DNA from: Mya arenaria
Taxonomy: Eukaryota; Mollusca; Bivalvia; Myida; Myidae
NCBI RefSeq assembly: GCF_026914265.1
Contig: NC_069130.1
Span: forward strand, 45,531,929 to 45,595,928
Length of the DNA stretch: 64,000 bases
Reading direction: 5' to 3'
Part shown: one piece after another, positions 51,801 to 57,412 of the stretch
Layout: the number at the start of each line of letters is the position of its first letter
Position numbering within the stretch: the first letter of the stretch is position 1
Notes under the pieces: generated by a model
The model's database searches: none
Seen by the model: only the letters and a program-made list of their open reading frames with translations
What the model was told of the DNA's origin: nothing
Position numbers and translations under genes: made by a program

Positions 51801-54589
51801 CTTTACTCACATTGATTACCATTCCTCTACCCATATATATTTACATTCCTCTACCTACGTAAATTAACGTTCCTCTACCTACATAATTATATTAACATTC
51901 CTCTATCCACGTATATTAATGTTCCTCTACCTACATAAATTAACGTTCCTCTACCCACATAATTATATTAACATTTCTCTACCCACATAGATTACCATTT
52001 CTTTACCCACATAGATTACCATTCCTCTACCCACGTAAATTAACATTCCTCTAGCTACGTAAATTAACGTTTCTCTACCCACATAGATTACCATTCCTCT
52101 ACCCATGTATATTAATATTCCTCTACCCAAGTATATAGACATTCCTCTACCTATATATATAAACGTTCCTCTACCCACGTATATTACCATTCCTCTACCT
52201 ATGTATATTAACATTCCTCTACCCAAGTATATAGACATTCCTCTACCTATATATATATATATAAACAGTCCTCTACCCACATATAATAATATTCCTCTAC
52301 CTATGTATTTTAACAAACCAGGAGTCCCTTTAAAATTTAATTCACGATCAAATCTGTAGCTCAAAATTCTGGAAATAAATTTTAACAAAAATTCCAACCT
52401 TAAATCAGCTAACATTAAAAACACTTAATGGAAAATTAGAGTCTTATTTTTGAATATTTTAGAATATAACTCTTATGTTAACAAAAATGTCTCCCAAATC
52501 TTCCTTATTGAGTTTATGCAAAATAAATCTGATAAAAGTTGGGTAACATCTAAAACTGGATAGCTCTTTACAAAGCTTTTTCATAAGTTTGTATTAACCT
52601 AGCCTATGTAACAACAGCTTTCTTTAATTAAATGTGGACTCTTCCACCTTTACCTTCCCTTTTATTGAGGTAAACAACTGCAGGTCTGAGACCTTACAGT
52701 TTGCAGGTTTTTTTCCAAACAAAGTTTTATTTAAGTATTGCCGTTGGGATAGCCTGATGTTGTTCTCAGCATTCTGCATAGCGCATAAACCAAACAAGAT
52801 AATTTCGCAGGTGTTAACAAGTGACGTTAACAAGTGACAAAGCATGAATGTTAAGCAAGAACCACGATAATTATTGTATAGTTATGCACCCTTAATTGAC
52901 TGAAAAAGTTCAAAATTAGGCTGAGTGCTAAGAACTTTGTTAAAGTTAACAATGTTGTTAATGCAATCATTGTTAACTTTTAAATCTTTCTTGCTTTGGA
53001 AGTTTAGTATATCTAACAATATCATAGACAAGTTTTTCAGCTCTACTGTTTTTATTTAGTTACATGAGAACATTATCAATAGTTCTTGTTTAAAAGTTAA
53101 CAAAAATGTTGTTAATTACATTGTTAACTTTAACAAAGTTCTGAACAATCAGCCAATTAAGTTCTGATGGCATAAATAAATTATGCCTTTGGTGCACTGG
53201 TCACGTTGCCTTGAGATATTGTTGGCATTAACATTAGTCATATTGTTAATTGGTTTCTCTTCAGCTTGGTGTCTGAAGAATGAAAATGTCCACTGTGTTT
53301 TGTTAGGGGCCTCCACTGTTGATCAGCTCTATGAAAACATCCAGGCCATTCAGGTATGCTTAGGTTATTCGATTGAGTTACTCTTTATAAGAGGGTTTTT
53401 ATAGAGTAAACCGAAGGAAAATGTCCAATCTGTGTTGCATGCTTTTGCATTACTCTTGATAAGAGATTTGTTATAGAGTAAGCCAAGGGAAAATGTCCGA
53501 TCTGTGTTGTTAGGGGACATTATTAATAGGTCCAAGCTATTCAAAGCTATTCATGTATGCATTACGGTATTCTATTGCATTACTCTTGAAATGAGATTTG
53601 TTATAGAGTAAACCAAGGGGAAATGTCCGATCTGTGTTGTTAGGGGACATTATTAATAGGTCCAAGCTATTCAAAGCTATTCATGTATGCCTTACGGTAT
53701 TCTATTGCATCACTCTTGATAATAAAAAAATTATAGAGTAAACTGAGGGAAAATGTCAAATTGGTGTTGTTAAAGCCTTCACTTCAGCCATATTAAAACA
53801 GCTAAGCTTAGGCTTTTCTCTTATTGTCGAGCCCACTTGCAGTGAGCAAAGTTATTATAATGGCGGTTCCATGTATGGGCTTGCGTCTGTCCATACATAA
53901 TATATCCATGCTGTATCTTGACCATGCAGAATAGGGTTTTCAAAAAAATTGCCATAAATACTCACCATGATGATTTGGTGGCCTGTGCATAAGACCCAGG
54001 TCTGTTTCTCAAAGGTCAAGAACAAGGTTAAAGATCAGAGGTTGAAACGATCCTTGTCTTTGCTGTATCTTGACCATTTATTATAGGATTTTCAAAAAAC
54101 CTTTTATAATGATTCACCATGATAAGGTGGAATGTCAAACTTAGGTTGTTGATATATACTTAATATATGTAGTTTTCTAGAAAAATATTTGCCTTTTTCA
54201 AGCCCAACAGCATGGCATTGAAAATGCCTTTTTTGGGGTACTTTTCAAGCAGATGAAAACAAATGATTAATATCAGAAAGCAATATACCATTACATGTAT
54301 TAGAGCAGCACTTGGGCCTATGATTAGGACCAATTTTAACAGCAAATGCACAGAAACTTATGAGATACTGTATACCATGAAAAACAAATGCCTTAAAATA
54401 CTGTGAGAATAGCTCTGTGTTTATCAAATAACCATGATTAAACTTGACAGTGTTTATGGGTATAGTGACTCAGTTCAAGCCTTTCCATTCCAGTATGTAC
54501 CCAAACTGACAGCAAACATTATACATGAGCTAGATCGACTTCTAGGAAACAAGCCACAGGCGATTCGTCGCGACAACGTGTCCAGGTGA
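9846..54589 (+). CDS. KCNAB2-like: Voltage-gated K+ channel beta subunit (Kv-beta, AKR6 family), 14 coding exons
   Basis: Joined exons: 9846-9868, 15263-15306, 16486-16523, 16860-16939, 31378-31422, 34450-34494, 40080-40123, 41872-41958, 42587-42672, 45308-45428, 45781-45875, 49374-49494, 53265-53353, 54494-54589. They give 1014 nt, 337 residues plus TGA, every intron GT-AG and every phase consistent. The protein is an aldo-keto reductase barrel that in animals forms a cytosolic tetramer bound to the T1 domain of Kv1/Shaker channels and holds NADPH. Visible landmarks: [10 protein letters not shown] at 9-18, GTWVTFG at 23-29, [12 protein letters not shown] at 51-62, the tetrad-equivalent residues D53, Y58, K86 and N126, GTSRW at 154-158, WSPLASG at 211-217, and LLGAS at 289-293 with Q297, E300, N301. 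Numbering runs at a constant offset of 32 from vertebrate Kv-beta2 as I remember it, so there is essentially no indel. The N-terminus before the barrel is short (8 residues) and shows no inactivation-ball peptide. An alternative 5' exon could supply a longer N-terminus. Confidence 0.95.
10309..10578 (+). repeat. Four tandem tRNA-like modules (compound SINE head)
   Basis: Each module of about 70 bp has an A-box-like tctagtggta or tctagtagta and a B-box-like ggttcaa. Modules 3 and 4 are identical over a 71-bp period (10447 and 10518). An A-rich tract precedes the first module. Confidence 0.6.
10579..10996. other. Probable SINE body after the tRNA-like modules
   Basis: Directly follows the tRNA-like heads. 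A 138-codon minus frame spans it but has no motif I recognise. Confidence 0.35.
10997..11312. mobile_element. MULE-type MITE with 10-bp target duplication (intron 1)
   Basis: A 316-bp element with roughly 50-bp inverted ends (ggtatagctagatagcgaaa / mirror at 11290-11312) and several tattttcgcgaaaata palindromes. It is flanked by a perfect direct repeat gccacaaaat at 10987-10996 and 11313-11322. A 9-10 bp duplication is typical of Mutator-like transposition. No transposase is present. Confidence 0.8.
11531..11595 (+). repeat. tRNA-derived SINE head
   Basis: An A-box-like ttagccaagtggttaacgc is followed by an anticodon-arm-like part and a degraded B box. The sequence immediately after it (about 11597-11690) is shared with the MITE copy at 33100-33190. 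Confidence 0.5.
11685..11870. repeat. Inverted element family P, copy 1
   Basis: A left half with aagtcactttcctaatttaa is mirrored by cttaagttaggaattaattt and ends ttttatgaata. Family copies are at 11860-12055, 18973-19145, 33738-34300 and 57600-57815. Confidence 0.5.
11860..12055. repeat. Inverted element family P, copy 2
   Basis: Begins ttattcataaaacataagtc and ends with a mirrored gacttaaattaagat...tatgaaaatgg part. It lies directly next to copy 1. Confidence 0.4.
12220..12560. repeat. Degenerate inverted repeat, 'gggaaaa'-rich
   Basis: A cagtgattttttttggattt left side and an aaaaaaatcactg right side frame several 'attgggaaaaa' motifs. Probably an old interspersed element. Confidence 0.35.
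12570..13420. other. Intron 1, no feature seen
   Basis: AT-rich intronic sequence. Confidence 0.5.
13430..15165. repeat. 52-bp minisatellite (intron 1)
   Basis: About 33 imperfect units of roughly 52 bp with the core agtggccacttgagtaattc and tggaaaacatgactagaa. Some units have an extra 15-bp 'cttggaaaacatgac' insert. The edges decay into longer, more diverged units (14800-15160). The open frames on the minus strand here are repeat artefacts. Confidence 0.9.
15263..15306 (+). CDS. KCNAB2-like: Kv-beta exon 2
   Basis: 44 nt encoding residues 9-23 ([15 protein letters not shown]), the first strand of the barrel. The acceptor is tttctgtttcag and the donor gtaagg. The intron 1 minisatellite stops about 100 bp upstream. 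Confidence 0.95.
15470..15895. repeat. Interspersed repeat ('cacgaagtgctcaaggtga' head) in intron 2
   Basis: An ctcagagcacgaagtgctc-type head, a ccatccgtccgtc tract, repeated 'ctgaaactac..gaccaaattca' modules and a 'ggccctcttgtttaatat' tail. The architecture is shared with 36792-37857. Confidence 0.6.
16486..16523 (+). CDS. KCNAB2-like: Kv-beta exon 3
   Basis: A 38-nt micro-exon completing G23 and encoding [12 protein letters not shown] (24-35). The acceptor is tttttccag and the donor gtatac. It ends in phase 0. The GTWVTFG segment is a hallmark of Kv-beta proteins and lies at the cofactor site. Confidence 0.95.
16860..16939 (+). CDS. KCNAB2-like: Kv-beta exon 4
   Basis: 80 nt encoding residues 36-61 plus two bases of K62. 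It carries [17 protein letters not shown], which holds the catalytic-type Asp (D53) and Tyr (Y58) of the aldo-keto reductase fold. The donor is gtaagt. It is followed by the 14.4-kb intron 4, the largest in the gene. Confidence 0.96.
17100..18390. other. Intron 4 start, no feature seen
   Basis: AT-rich. Short frames only, none with a motif. Confidence 0.5.
18397..18753. mobile_element. MITE family A, copy 2
   Basis: It starts taaagctgcactctcacaga and ends with a degenerate inverted version (gttagagggcaactttaa). The interior is shared with copy 1. Confidence 0.6.
18973..19145. repeat. Inverted element family P, copy 3
   Basis: Left half caccttaagtcatttcttaa; right half ggaaatgacttaagatgtta. 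Confidence 0.6.
19248..19416. repeat. Small inverted-end element in intron 4
   Basis: Left tgttttcaataagaaccc and right cttattgagaaccctgg are imperfect inverted ends about 165 bp apart. Confidence 0.4.
20055..20122. repeat. 68-bp direct repeat, left copy
   Basis: Identical to 21172-21239; begins ttcataatggtccatttctc. It marks the left edge of the satellite block. Confidence 0.95.
20123..21171. repeat. 59-bp satellite, array 1 (intron 4)
   Basis: About 17.8 units of 59 bp (gtccatgttatgacagatgg, then ttaattgtgataatcagagc, then agggtattca + ggtgatgat). Units are nearly identical to each other and closely related to array 2 (27240-31345). Confidence 0.95.
21172..21239. repeat. 68-bp direct repeat, right copy
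   Basis: Identical to 20055-20122. It marks the right edge of the satellite block. Confidence 0.95.
21290..22095. other. Intron 4, no feature seen
   Basis: AT-rich unique-looking sequence. Confidence 0.5.
22100..22262. repeat. Dispersed repeat family B, copy 2
   Basis: Colinear with 2494-2697, but the G-rich tract is only ggaaggggga. Confidence 0.55.
22265..23210. other. Intron 4, no feature seen
   Basis: AT-rich unique-looking sequence. Confidence 0.5.
23214..23540. mobile_element. MITE family A, copy 3
   Basis: Good inverted ends: taaagctgcactctcacaga at the left and aatctgtgacagtgcagctt at the right. The interior has further inverted symmetry. Confidence 0.7.
23545..24205. other. Intron 4, no feature seen
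   Basis: AT-rich unique-looking sequence; overlapping antiparallel frames of 60-119 codons carry no motif. Confidence 0.5.
24212..24306. repeat. Hairpin element in intron 4
   Basis: Arms ggaagctac...aagaaagacaactca and tgagttgtctttctt...gtagcttcc around a roughly 35-bp loop. A related 'agaaagacaact' hairpin lies at 58350-58492. Confidence 0.6.
24310..25290. other. Intron 4, no feature seen
   Basis: AT-rich; a loosely palindromic part near 24430-24520 has mirrored 'ttttagggaaacccc' and 'aggtttccctttaa'. Confidence 0.45.
25295..25610. repeat. Inverted-repeat element in intron 4
   Basis: Left ttaggaccccaaaaat...acatatgtgacatcatc mirrors right gattatgtcacatatgt...attttgaggggtgc. Confidence 0.5.
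25615..26400. other. Intron 4, no feature seen
   Basis: A 117-codon plus frame (25841-26194) has no recognisable motif. Confidence 0.45.
26428..26473. repeat. Short hairpin
   Basis: Arms gggtgttttg and caaaacaccc. Further out, tttctcccacctcag (about 26529) is mirrored near 26893-26913, so a larger old element may span 26400-26915. Confidence 0.45.
27240..31345. repeat. 59-bp satellite, array 2 (intron 4)
   Basis: About 60 regular units plus degenerate ones at both edges. Variants differ at the 'tcagagc', 'tatgggc', 'tctgtgc' and 'tcacggc' positions. A 'gggtaggg' marker unit recurs at 28661, 29428 and 30254, giving higher-order periods of 767 (13 units) and 826 (14 units). Degenerate units extend to about 30 bp before the exon 5 acceptor. 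Confidence 0.95.
31378..31422 (+). CDS. KCNAB2-like: Kv-beta exon 5
   Basis: 45 nt encoding [14 protein letters not shown] (63-76) between split codons K62 and R77. The acceptor is ctgtttcag and the donor gtatgt. The 59-bp satellite unit is still recognisable until about 30 bp before this acceptor. Confidence 0.95.
31425..32470. other. Intron 5, no feature seen
   Basis: AT-rich intronic sequence. Confidence 0.5.
32473..32880. repeat. Degenerate interspersed repeat (intron 5)
   Basis: The head gagctttactggccaaaggc resembles ctggccgaaggccatggagc of 36792-37857, and a mirrored 'tggccaaaagcc' part lies near 32822. Old copy. Confidence 0.4.
32987..33190. mobile_element. MITE with 'taaagggac' ends, copy 1 (intron 5)
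   Basis: Left taaagggactagacaccaga; right tctggtgacttgtcccttt. The outer TA may be the target duplication, as in Tc1/mariner-type insertions. About 200 bp. Confidence 0.65.
33682..33738 (+). repeat. tRNA-Ala-like SINE head (anticodon TGC)
   Basis: The stretch reads like a tRNA 5' half: agctcatttggtagagcac (A box), then a TTGCAA anticodon loop. It ends before a B box and joins an unrelated inverted-repeat element. Confidence 0.55.
33738..34300. repeat. Inverted element family P, copy 4, split by a MITE
   Basis: The left half (catctaaagtcatttccaaa) and the right half (taagaaatgactttatatct) are separated by MITE family A copy 4 (33910-34262). Confidence 0.55.
33910..34262. mobile_element. MITE family A, copy 4 (nested)
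   Basis: Ends aaagctacactctcacagat and atctgtgagagtgcagctct. It interrupts the 'aagtcatttcc' inverted element that flanks it on both sides. Confidence 0.7.
34450..34494 (+). CDS. KCNAB2-like: Kv-beta exon 6
   Basis: 45 nt encoding [14 protein letters not shown] (78-91) between split codons R77 and K92. It contains the catalytic-type Lys (K86). The acceptor is tctattttag and the donor gtaagt. Confidence 0.95.
34651..35456. repeat. Interspersed repeat with 'tatccccc/gggggata' ends (intron 6)
   Basis: tatcccccgcc at the left and ggcgggggata at the right, a ccgtccgtc tract, and then about five imperfect 130-150 bp modules ('cagccatttctcagtaacta ... gagttattgcccttgat'). Confidence 0.7.
35460..36790. 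other. Intron 6, no feature seen
   Basis: No coherent frame or repeat recognised. Confidence 0.5.
36792..37857. repeat. Interspersed repeat with internal ~155-bp modules (intron 6)
   Basis: The head tagctccactggccgaaggc is mirrored by gaccagtggagc at the end. Seven imperfect modules each contain 'gacatctcctctgaaac', 'gatgaaacttgacag' and 'atggccgccagagc'. The open frames here are repeat artefacts. Confidence 0.7.
37910..39745. repeat. 49-bp minisatellite (intron 6)
   Basis: About 35 units of 49 bp (some 44 bp): accttgaaccatatatactt, tgagaagacaggagagcaca, ctttctatt. The units decay at both edges. Open frames on both strands come from the repeat. It ends about 330 bp before exon 7. Confidence 0.92.
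40080..40123 (+). CDS. KCNAB2-like: Kv-beta exon 7
   Basis: 44 nt encoding [14 protein letters not shown] (93-106), a near-invariant Kv-beta segment, ending one base into G107. The acceptor is tactttctag and the donor gtaatt. Confidence 0.95.
40243..40318. repeat. (GAT)n microsatellite (intron 7)
   Basis: Imperfect gatgatgat run with gac and gat variants. Confidence 0.85.
40585..41871. repeat. 61-bp array made of exon 8 acceptor junctions (intron 7)
   Basis: About 21 units of 61 bp precede the true acceptor with no spacer. Each has gtgattgaaaatgttg, a T-run, (a/c)ggtttgaaggg, then ctagcttgagagattattgg. The part after the T-run matches the first roughly 27 bases of exon 8. Fourteen or more units keep a T-run plus AG; six have CG instead (near 40830, 40891, 41258, 41320, 41382, 41444). 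In the exon 8 frame the units meet TAG at the S111 position and TGA or TAA further on. Confidence 0.92.
41872..41958 (+). CDS. KCNAB2-like: Kv-beta exon 8
   Basis: 87 nt encoding residues 107-135 ([20 protein letters not shown]...). It contains N126, the residue that stands in place of the usual aldo-keto reductase His. The acceptor is the last, intact member of a 61-bp tandem array that reiterates this intron/exon junction. Only this copy reads S111 (TCG) where the array copies have TAG. The donor is gtatgg. Confidence 0.96.
42072..42465. mobile_element. Inverted-repeat element family D, copy 2 (intron 8)
   Basis: Arms of about 55 bp: the left has ccaatatcacaaaaattctt and cagtctcgactcatttta; the right has taaaatgagtcaggattgag and tttttgtgatatctggg. 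Confidence 0.55.
42587..42672 (+). CDS. KCNAB2-like: Kv-beta exon 9
   Basis: 86 nt encoding residues 136-164, including [21 protein letters not shown]156 and R157 match cofactor-contacting residues of vertebrate Kv-beta2. The acceptor is ttgtttcag and the donor gtatgt; it ends in phase 0. Confidence 0.96.
42757..45026. repeat. 24-bp minisatellite with 120-bp higher-order unit (intron 9)
   Basis: About 94 units of 24 bp (attacc-yatrtgatta-amrcwagc pattern). Five variants in fixed order make a 120-bp unit repeated about 16 times between roughly 42841 and 44760. Both 24 and 120 are multiples of 3 and no unit has a stop in the two long frames, so antiparallel frames of 781 and 737 codons stay open. 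Confidence 0.95.
45308..45428 (+). CDS. KCNAB2-like: Kv-beta exon 10
   Basis: 121 nt encoding residues 165-204 ([20 protein letters not shown]...), very close to vertebrate Kv-beta. The acceptor is tttttaaacag and the donor gtgagt. The exon end and donor are reiterated in the following 352-bp intron. Confidence 0.97.
45429..45705. repeat. Reiterated exon 10 donor junctions (intron 10)
   Basis: atcacaaaattggtgagtaa recurs around 45453 and 45500. Shorter forms (cacaaaagatgtgagt, agtgagtaaat) lie at about 45480, 45525 and 45650, and a longer form (gatctctatcacacaactgg + tgagtaaatgcctga) at 45681-45715. All resemble the end of exon 10 plus its donor. Confidence 0.7.
45781..45875 (+). CDS. KCNAB2-like: Kv-beta exon 11
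   Basis: 95 nt encoding residues 205-236 ([20 protein letters not shown]...). W211 and the SPLA loop face the cofactor. S216 occupies the place of a Cys in vertebrate Kv-beta2 as I remember it. The acceptor is gtatttcag and the donor gtatgt; phase 0. Confidence 0.96.
45905..46090. repeat. Interspersed repeat, 'cttggccat' family copy 1
   Basis: Shares 'cttggccata', 'gttgccagagtcaat' and 'tgcatttatgcccctttttcaactg'-like parts with 49625-49845 and 57130-57412. Confidence 0.4.
46095..46480. other. Intron 11, no feature seen
   Basis: Contains a short ggctcattgtaattcagcct-type imperfect palindrome only. Confidence 0.4.
46487..46684 (-). CDS. Possible small nested ORF, 65 aa, unknown
   Basis: A minus-strand frame inside intron 11: ATG at 46684, stop at 46487. 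It encodes a protein with a balanced, soluble composition ([20 protein letters not shown]...) that is not repeat-derived. The DNA just upstream on that strand (46700-46900) is richer in CpG than its surroundings. I do not recognise the product. It may be a chance frame or a fragment of a retrocopy. Confidence 0.25.
   Translation of the reverse strand: MPGEINDKHQNIVTNLHTRISSASKITSGGLVKNVENRMTIDYYMKHHGTDVDEVIQRAVQKCNL
47083..47175 (+). pseudogene. Decayed copy of exon 12 with open frame (intron 11)
   Basis: In one frame it reads [20 protein letters not shown] and then [11 protein letters not shown], alignable to residues 241-273 of exon 12 with about three residues missing. An AG (tatag) 30 nt upstream would give the right entry phase, but no donor in the right phase is seen. 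Likely a dead duplicate. Confidence 0.65.
47299..48105. repeat. Interspersed repeat with 'tacccccgacaaacgaagtt' head (intron 11)
   Basis: The head is followed by a ggtccgtccgttcgtcc tract and five roughly 130-180 bp modules with 'ttgtccggagcataacttga' and 'cttcatacagtgatagatca'. It closes with cgttcgggggtatta. Confidence 0.7.
48130..49195. repeat. ~183-bp tandem repeat (intron 11)
   Basis: About 5.5 units containing aagtgtgaccttgacctta, gaggtagggacacgggtct and tggcaagttattttaaaat. A stray related piece is at 5280-5300. Confidence 0.75.
49237..49330 (+). pseudogene. Decayed copy of exon 12, 137 bp upstream of the real one
   Basis: gctacagttggct, agatattgag, gaggac, cagaca and agaggttg occur in the same order as in exon 12, right after a 'cccag' acceptor-like end. 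The frame is broken by stops. Confidence 0.65.
49374..49494 (+). CDS. KCNAB2-like: Kv-beta exon 12
   Basis: 121 nt encoding residues 237-276 ([20 protein letters not shown]...). The acceptor is gtgattcag and the donor gttagt. Decayed copies of this exon are seen at 47083-47175, 49237-49330 and, more weakly, 49885-49936. Confidence 0.96.
49625..49845. repeat. Interspersed repeat, 'cttggccat' family copy 2
   Basis: gaccttggccattactgaaa ... cattggcgttttctttacag + agctcttgta. Confidence 0.5.
49885..49936 (+). pseudogene. Weak copy of the exon 12 3' half (intron 12)
   Basis: gggggagattgtagcagtga...ttcattcttgtagcttgcc parallels the end of exon 12 (gagggaggtcg...tcgcagcttgca). Short and uncertain. 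Confidence 0.35.
49940..51285. other. Intron 12, mostly unassigned
   Basis: Near 51200-51290 the short motif 'atatctatgaagcta' repeats three times; otherwise nothing recognised. Confidence 0.45.
51290..52320. repeat. 24-bp minisatellite (intron 12)
   Basis: About 42 imperfect units of aacattcctctacccacgta + tatt. The minus-strand open frame (YIGRGMLI octapeptides) and its plus-strand mirror come from the 24-bp unit. Confidence 0.9.
52917..53162. mobile_element. Inverted-repeat element family C, copy 2 (intron 12)
   Basis: Arms aactttgttaaagttaacaa (left) and ttgttaactttaacaaagtt (right) with ggctga/tcagcc outside them. It ends about 100 bp before the exon 13 acceptor. Confidence 0.65.
53265..53353 (+). 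CDS. KCNAB2-like: Kv-beta exon 13
   Basis: 89 nt encoding residues 277-306, including [19 protein letters not shown], which contributes the last cofactor-binding segment. The acceptor is tttctcttcag and the donor gtatgc. Degenerate tandem copies follow in intron 13. Confidence 0.96.
53399..53825 (+). pseudogene. Four tandem decayed copies of exon 13 (intron 13)
   Basis: Copies start near 53411 (truncated), 53484, 53615 and 53741; the last three have a 130-bp period. Each has gaaaatgtccgatctgtgtt, and two keep gttaggggac...ctattcatgtatgc, matching the middle of exon 13 through its gtatgc donor. The intron stretch 'ttatagagta' is carried along. Confidence 0.75.
53826..54150. repeat. Interspersed repeat with 'cgagcccacttgcagtgagc' head (intron 13)
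   Basis: Two modules with ctgtatcttgaccat and tttcaaaaaa...caccatgat. It resembles 62060-62600. Confidence 0.5.
54494..54589 (+). CDS. KCNAB2-like: Kv-beta exon 14 (last coding exon)
   Basis: 96 nt encoding residues 307-337 and TGA at 54587-54589. [20 protein letters not shown] aligns to the C-terminal helix of Kv-beta. The final residues ([11 protein letters not shown]) differ from the vertebrate tail. The acceptor is cattccag. Confidence 0.95.
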   Translation, partial: YVPKLTANIIHELDRLLGNKPQAIRRDNVSR

Positions 54590-54790
54590 CTAGCAACTCA
54601 ACAGAGCCATGAACAACACGGGGAGGACTCGCCCCCGCACACTGAAGCCCGCCACACACAACGAAAAGCTTCCATCGACTACAGCAATGCTGCCTGCTCA
54701 TTGCAATAAACAATGTTGGGGAATTCATGCTTGATGCATTTAACACTGATGTGGTTCTCGTGCAATAAACACGAGTGGGGTGTGAAATTA
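54590..54790 (+). promoter_or_regulatory. Kv-beta 3' UTR with polyadenylation signals
   Basis: AATAAA occurs at 54705-54710 and 54764-54769, about 115 and 175 nt after the stop. Either could end the mRNA. Further AATAAA motifs lie near 56015 and 56530, so a longer 3' UTR cannot be excluded. Confidence 0.55.
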
Positions 54791-54918
54791 TTTTGAATTT
54801 TAAGTGGCCTGTTGTATAAAAAATCATATTTTTGGGCAGGTAAATAATAGTATAAAATTTGGATATTTCCTTTTAGCAGAAGTGTTCTTAAATTTGCAGA
54901 TATTCTTTTTTTCTGCAT

Positions 54919-55074
54919 TGTTTGCCCTTCTGTCAGGAAATTAAAACATTTGATAAAAAATGATTTCATTGCATTTTGATTTATATAAGTTATTTTTCTC
55001 CTTTTTTTGCCCTCCTGTCAGGAAATTAAAACATTTGATAAAAAAATGATTTCATTGCATTTTGATTTATATAA
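54919..55074. repeat. Tandem duplication, ~88-bp period
   Basis: tgcccttctgtcaggaaatt...gatttatataag occurs twice (54922 and 55011). Confidence 0.8.
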
Positions 55075-55079
55075 GAGAT

Positions 55080-56585
55080 ATGATTTTATGAAAACAAACC
55101 AAACATTATTATGACAGCTACTTTATTCAGCTGTGAAAAACAAGGGGGAAAAAACATGGTTATTACGTTCGGCTCTGTTGAATTTTGAGGAGAAATAAGG
55201 AGAGGATTTTTTGACTTATGGGCTTATGATTTTGTGATAAACACGACAAAATGTTTGTCTATGAGGATGAATTTGTGTTAAACAAGACATAATGTTTGTA
55301 TATGAAGTCTATTATGCTTCCTTGTGTTGTTCGCTCGGAGACACTTAAGGAGTGTTACAGTACTCATGTACACTCAATAATAACAAGCTGTGAAGTTATA
55401 GGCTTGATTTAGGGGCTTGCTCTCATATGGCCGGTCGCTGACCTAGCAGATATGGCCGGTCACTTACCCAGCAGCTTGTAGGTGCCCAACATGTAGGATA
55501 GGAATTTGAAGAGGAAATGTTCATCAATTGAGATATACTATAAATCCTCAAACTGGCCTTTTAAATGAGAGAGGTGATAGATAACTATAAAAACAACAAC
55601 ACTGCCCTCTACATGGTACACGTTTGTCAGTCTTGACTTTGAATTTCAACCAAAAGTTAATCAGAAATAATCTTCTTTAAGAATTATGATTATATATGAA
55701 TGACAAACACATTGGGTCGATTGCTCAATACTCTGTCAAAATAAACAAAGTTGTGAATTTGGTCTTTGTGTACTTCAAATATTTACTGCTCTGGAATGGA
55801 ATGGATACACTAGAAATTAATAATATAATATATTTCAGACAACTGGTTCAGCTGTACTTGTATAATTTAAATTATGAGCACTATGTCAAATATTATATGT
55901 TGAAAAGTTACTTTTCATATTGTTTCGTATTGTTATGGTACAAGATTTGTCACAGATTATGTGGTTTATATTTCAAAGTAGCATTTATTGTATTAACTCT
56001 TCCTAATCTCTAGCAGAATAAAGATCATGTACCCTTCATTAAGTGTAAATTATAGAGAACAAAAATCAACAAAATACTGTTTCAGTCTCTGTTGTCCCAG
56101 GCATAATATGGCATGTTTTCGTGTTTCTTATTCAACATTAAAGTGATGTCTGGCATATTTACATTTTTGGGTGAAAAATAGAAGTGATTGAATGAAACAT
56201 CATTACGGTGTGATATAAAATACATAATATGATAGTTGTTATTGTAAATAATTGTATAGCAAAAGTTGTTTTGGGATGCAATTTTTATAGTCCCCTTTAT
56301 ATGCATTTTTAACATGTGTGTTTTTCAAAGAAAAAATCGTAAATCATCTTTGTTGTTACCTTCATTGTATTTGTTAGGCAGAAGTTAAATGTTGGCTAAA
56401 TCAAAGAAAATCTTAAGATATTATGAATTATAAAGCATATGTTTAGAAAGTTCTATAACTCTTGCAAACATTTTTTCAATTGTGATCAACTGATATAAAT
56501 GGACTTATGTTGATGAGTTTGATGTGTGCTTATTAATAAACGTGTAAGTAAGATATTTATTGTAGAAATCAGGGCTATGTTGTTA
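55080..56585. other. Downstream of Kv-beta, no feature seen
   Basis: AT-rich. A 105-codon frame (55696-56013) lacks a motif and may be chance. Confidence 0.45.
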
Positions 56586-56589
56586 AGTT

Positions 56590-56870
56590 TGTTCCCTTTT
56601 TGATTATTGATTATAATCTATTTTTTCCATTTTTCATCCTTTTTTTTTCATTTCCCATCTTCTTTTCCATCTTTTTCCCTTTATGAACGTTGTTTTATTT
56701 CTATTTACTATATTTTTCTATTAACCATCTTTCAATTTTCCATCTTTTCTTTCATTTTCCCATCTTTTTTTCATCCATTTCCCATGGAATTTTTTCGTTT
56801 CCCATATGATTTTTCATTTCCCATTCTTCTTTTTTTCAATTTCCCGTGTAATTTTTCCATTTCCCGTTTT
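56590..56870. repeat. Polypyrimidine-rich degenerate repeat
   Basis: Many 'tttccatctttt' and 'catttcccat' units. The Phe/Ser-rich plus-strand frame here is a by-product. Confidence 0.6.
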
Positions 56871-57129
56871 GTGATAAAAGAGAGGTTGTGAAACACTGTG
56901 TATGTGTGATGAACTTTATGTGTACTAGAGGTACAGTGATTTTTTAGACTGCTTTGTATCATGATAAACTCAAATAGAATTTTGAAAAAAAGCTCTCAGA
57001 AATAATGTTTAGGATGGCTTATTGAAAAAAAGCATGTGATGCTCAAAGTCATAACATAATGCAAAAGGATTGATCAATGTTTATGCTCAACTATGGATTG
57101 AAGATTAATTAACTAGCTTGTTTGCTCTT

Positions 57130-57412
57130 CGAAGAAAACCTGTCAAGGTAATGCATTAGCCTAAAAGAGGTGTAATTGTTGGTGTCAGCATTTTTCACAC
57201 AAAAGCTTCAACATTGGCCAATACTGTAGAGTTTTTTCAAGATATTCAAATTAAACTTGAAACAGTGCACGTTACAAGAGACTATTTACATGTATTATCT
57301 TAGCACTGTCCGTTACTCTGACTTGAATAATTCTTGAGTAGCGCCCCTTTGTTTACTGAAAAAAGCTGACGAGCGTTGGCGTTTACTCCACAGCACTCAT
57401 GTTAATTGGATC
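57130..57412. repeat. Interspersed repeat, 'cttggccat' family copy 3
   Basis: Same order of motifs: cattggccaatactg, gtagcgcccctttgtttact, gttggcgtttactccacag. Confidence 0.5.

Noticed and set aside
51963..52424. Minus-strand frame of 153 codons (YIGRG repeats)
   Set aside because: Translation of the 24-bp intron 12 minisatellite.
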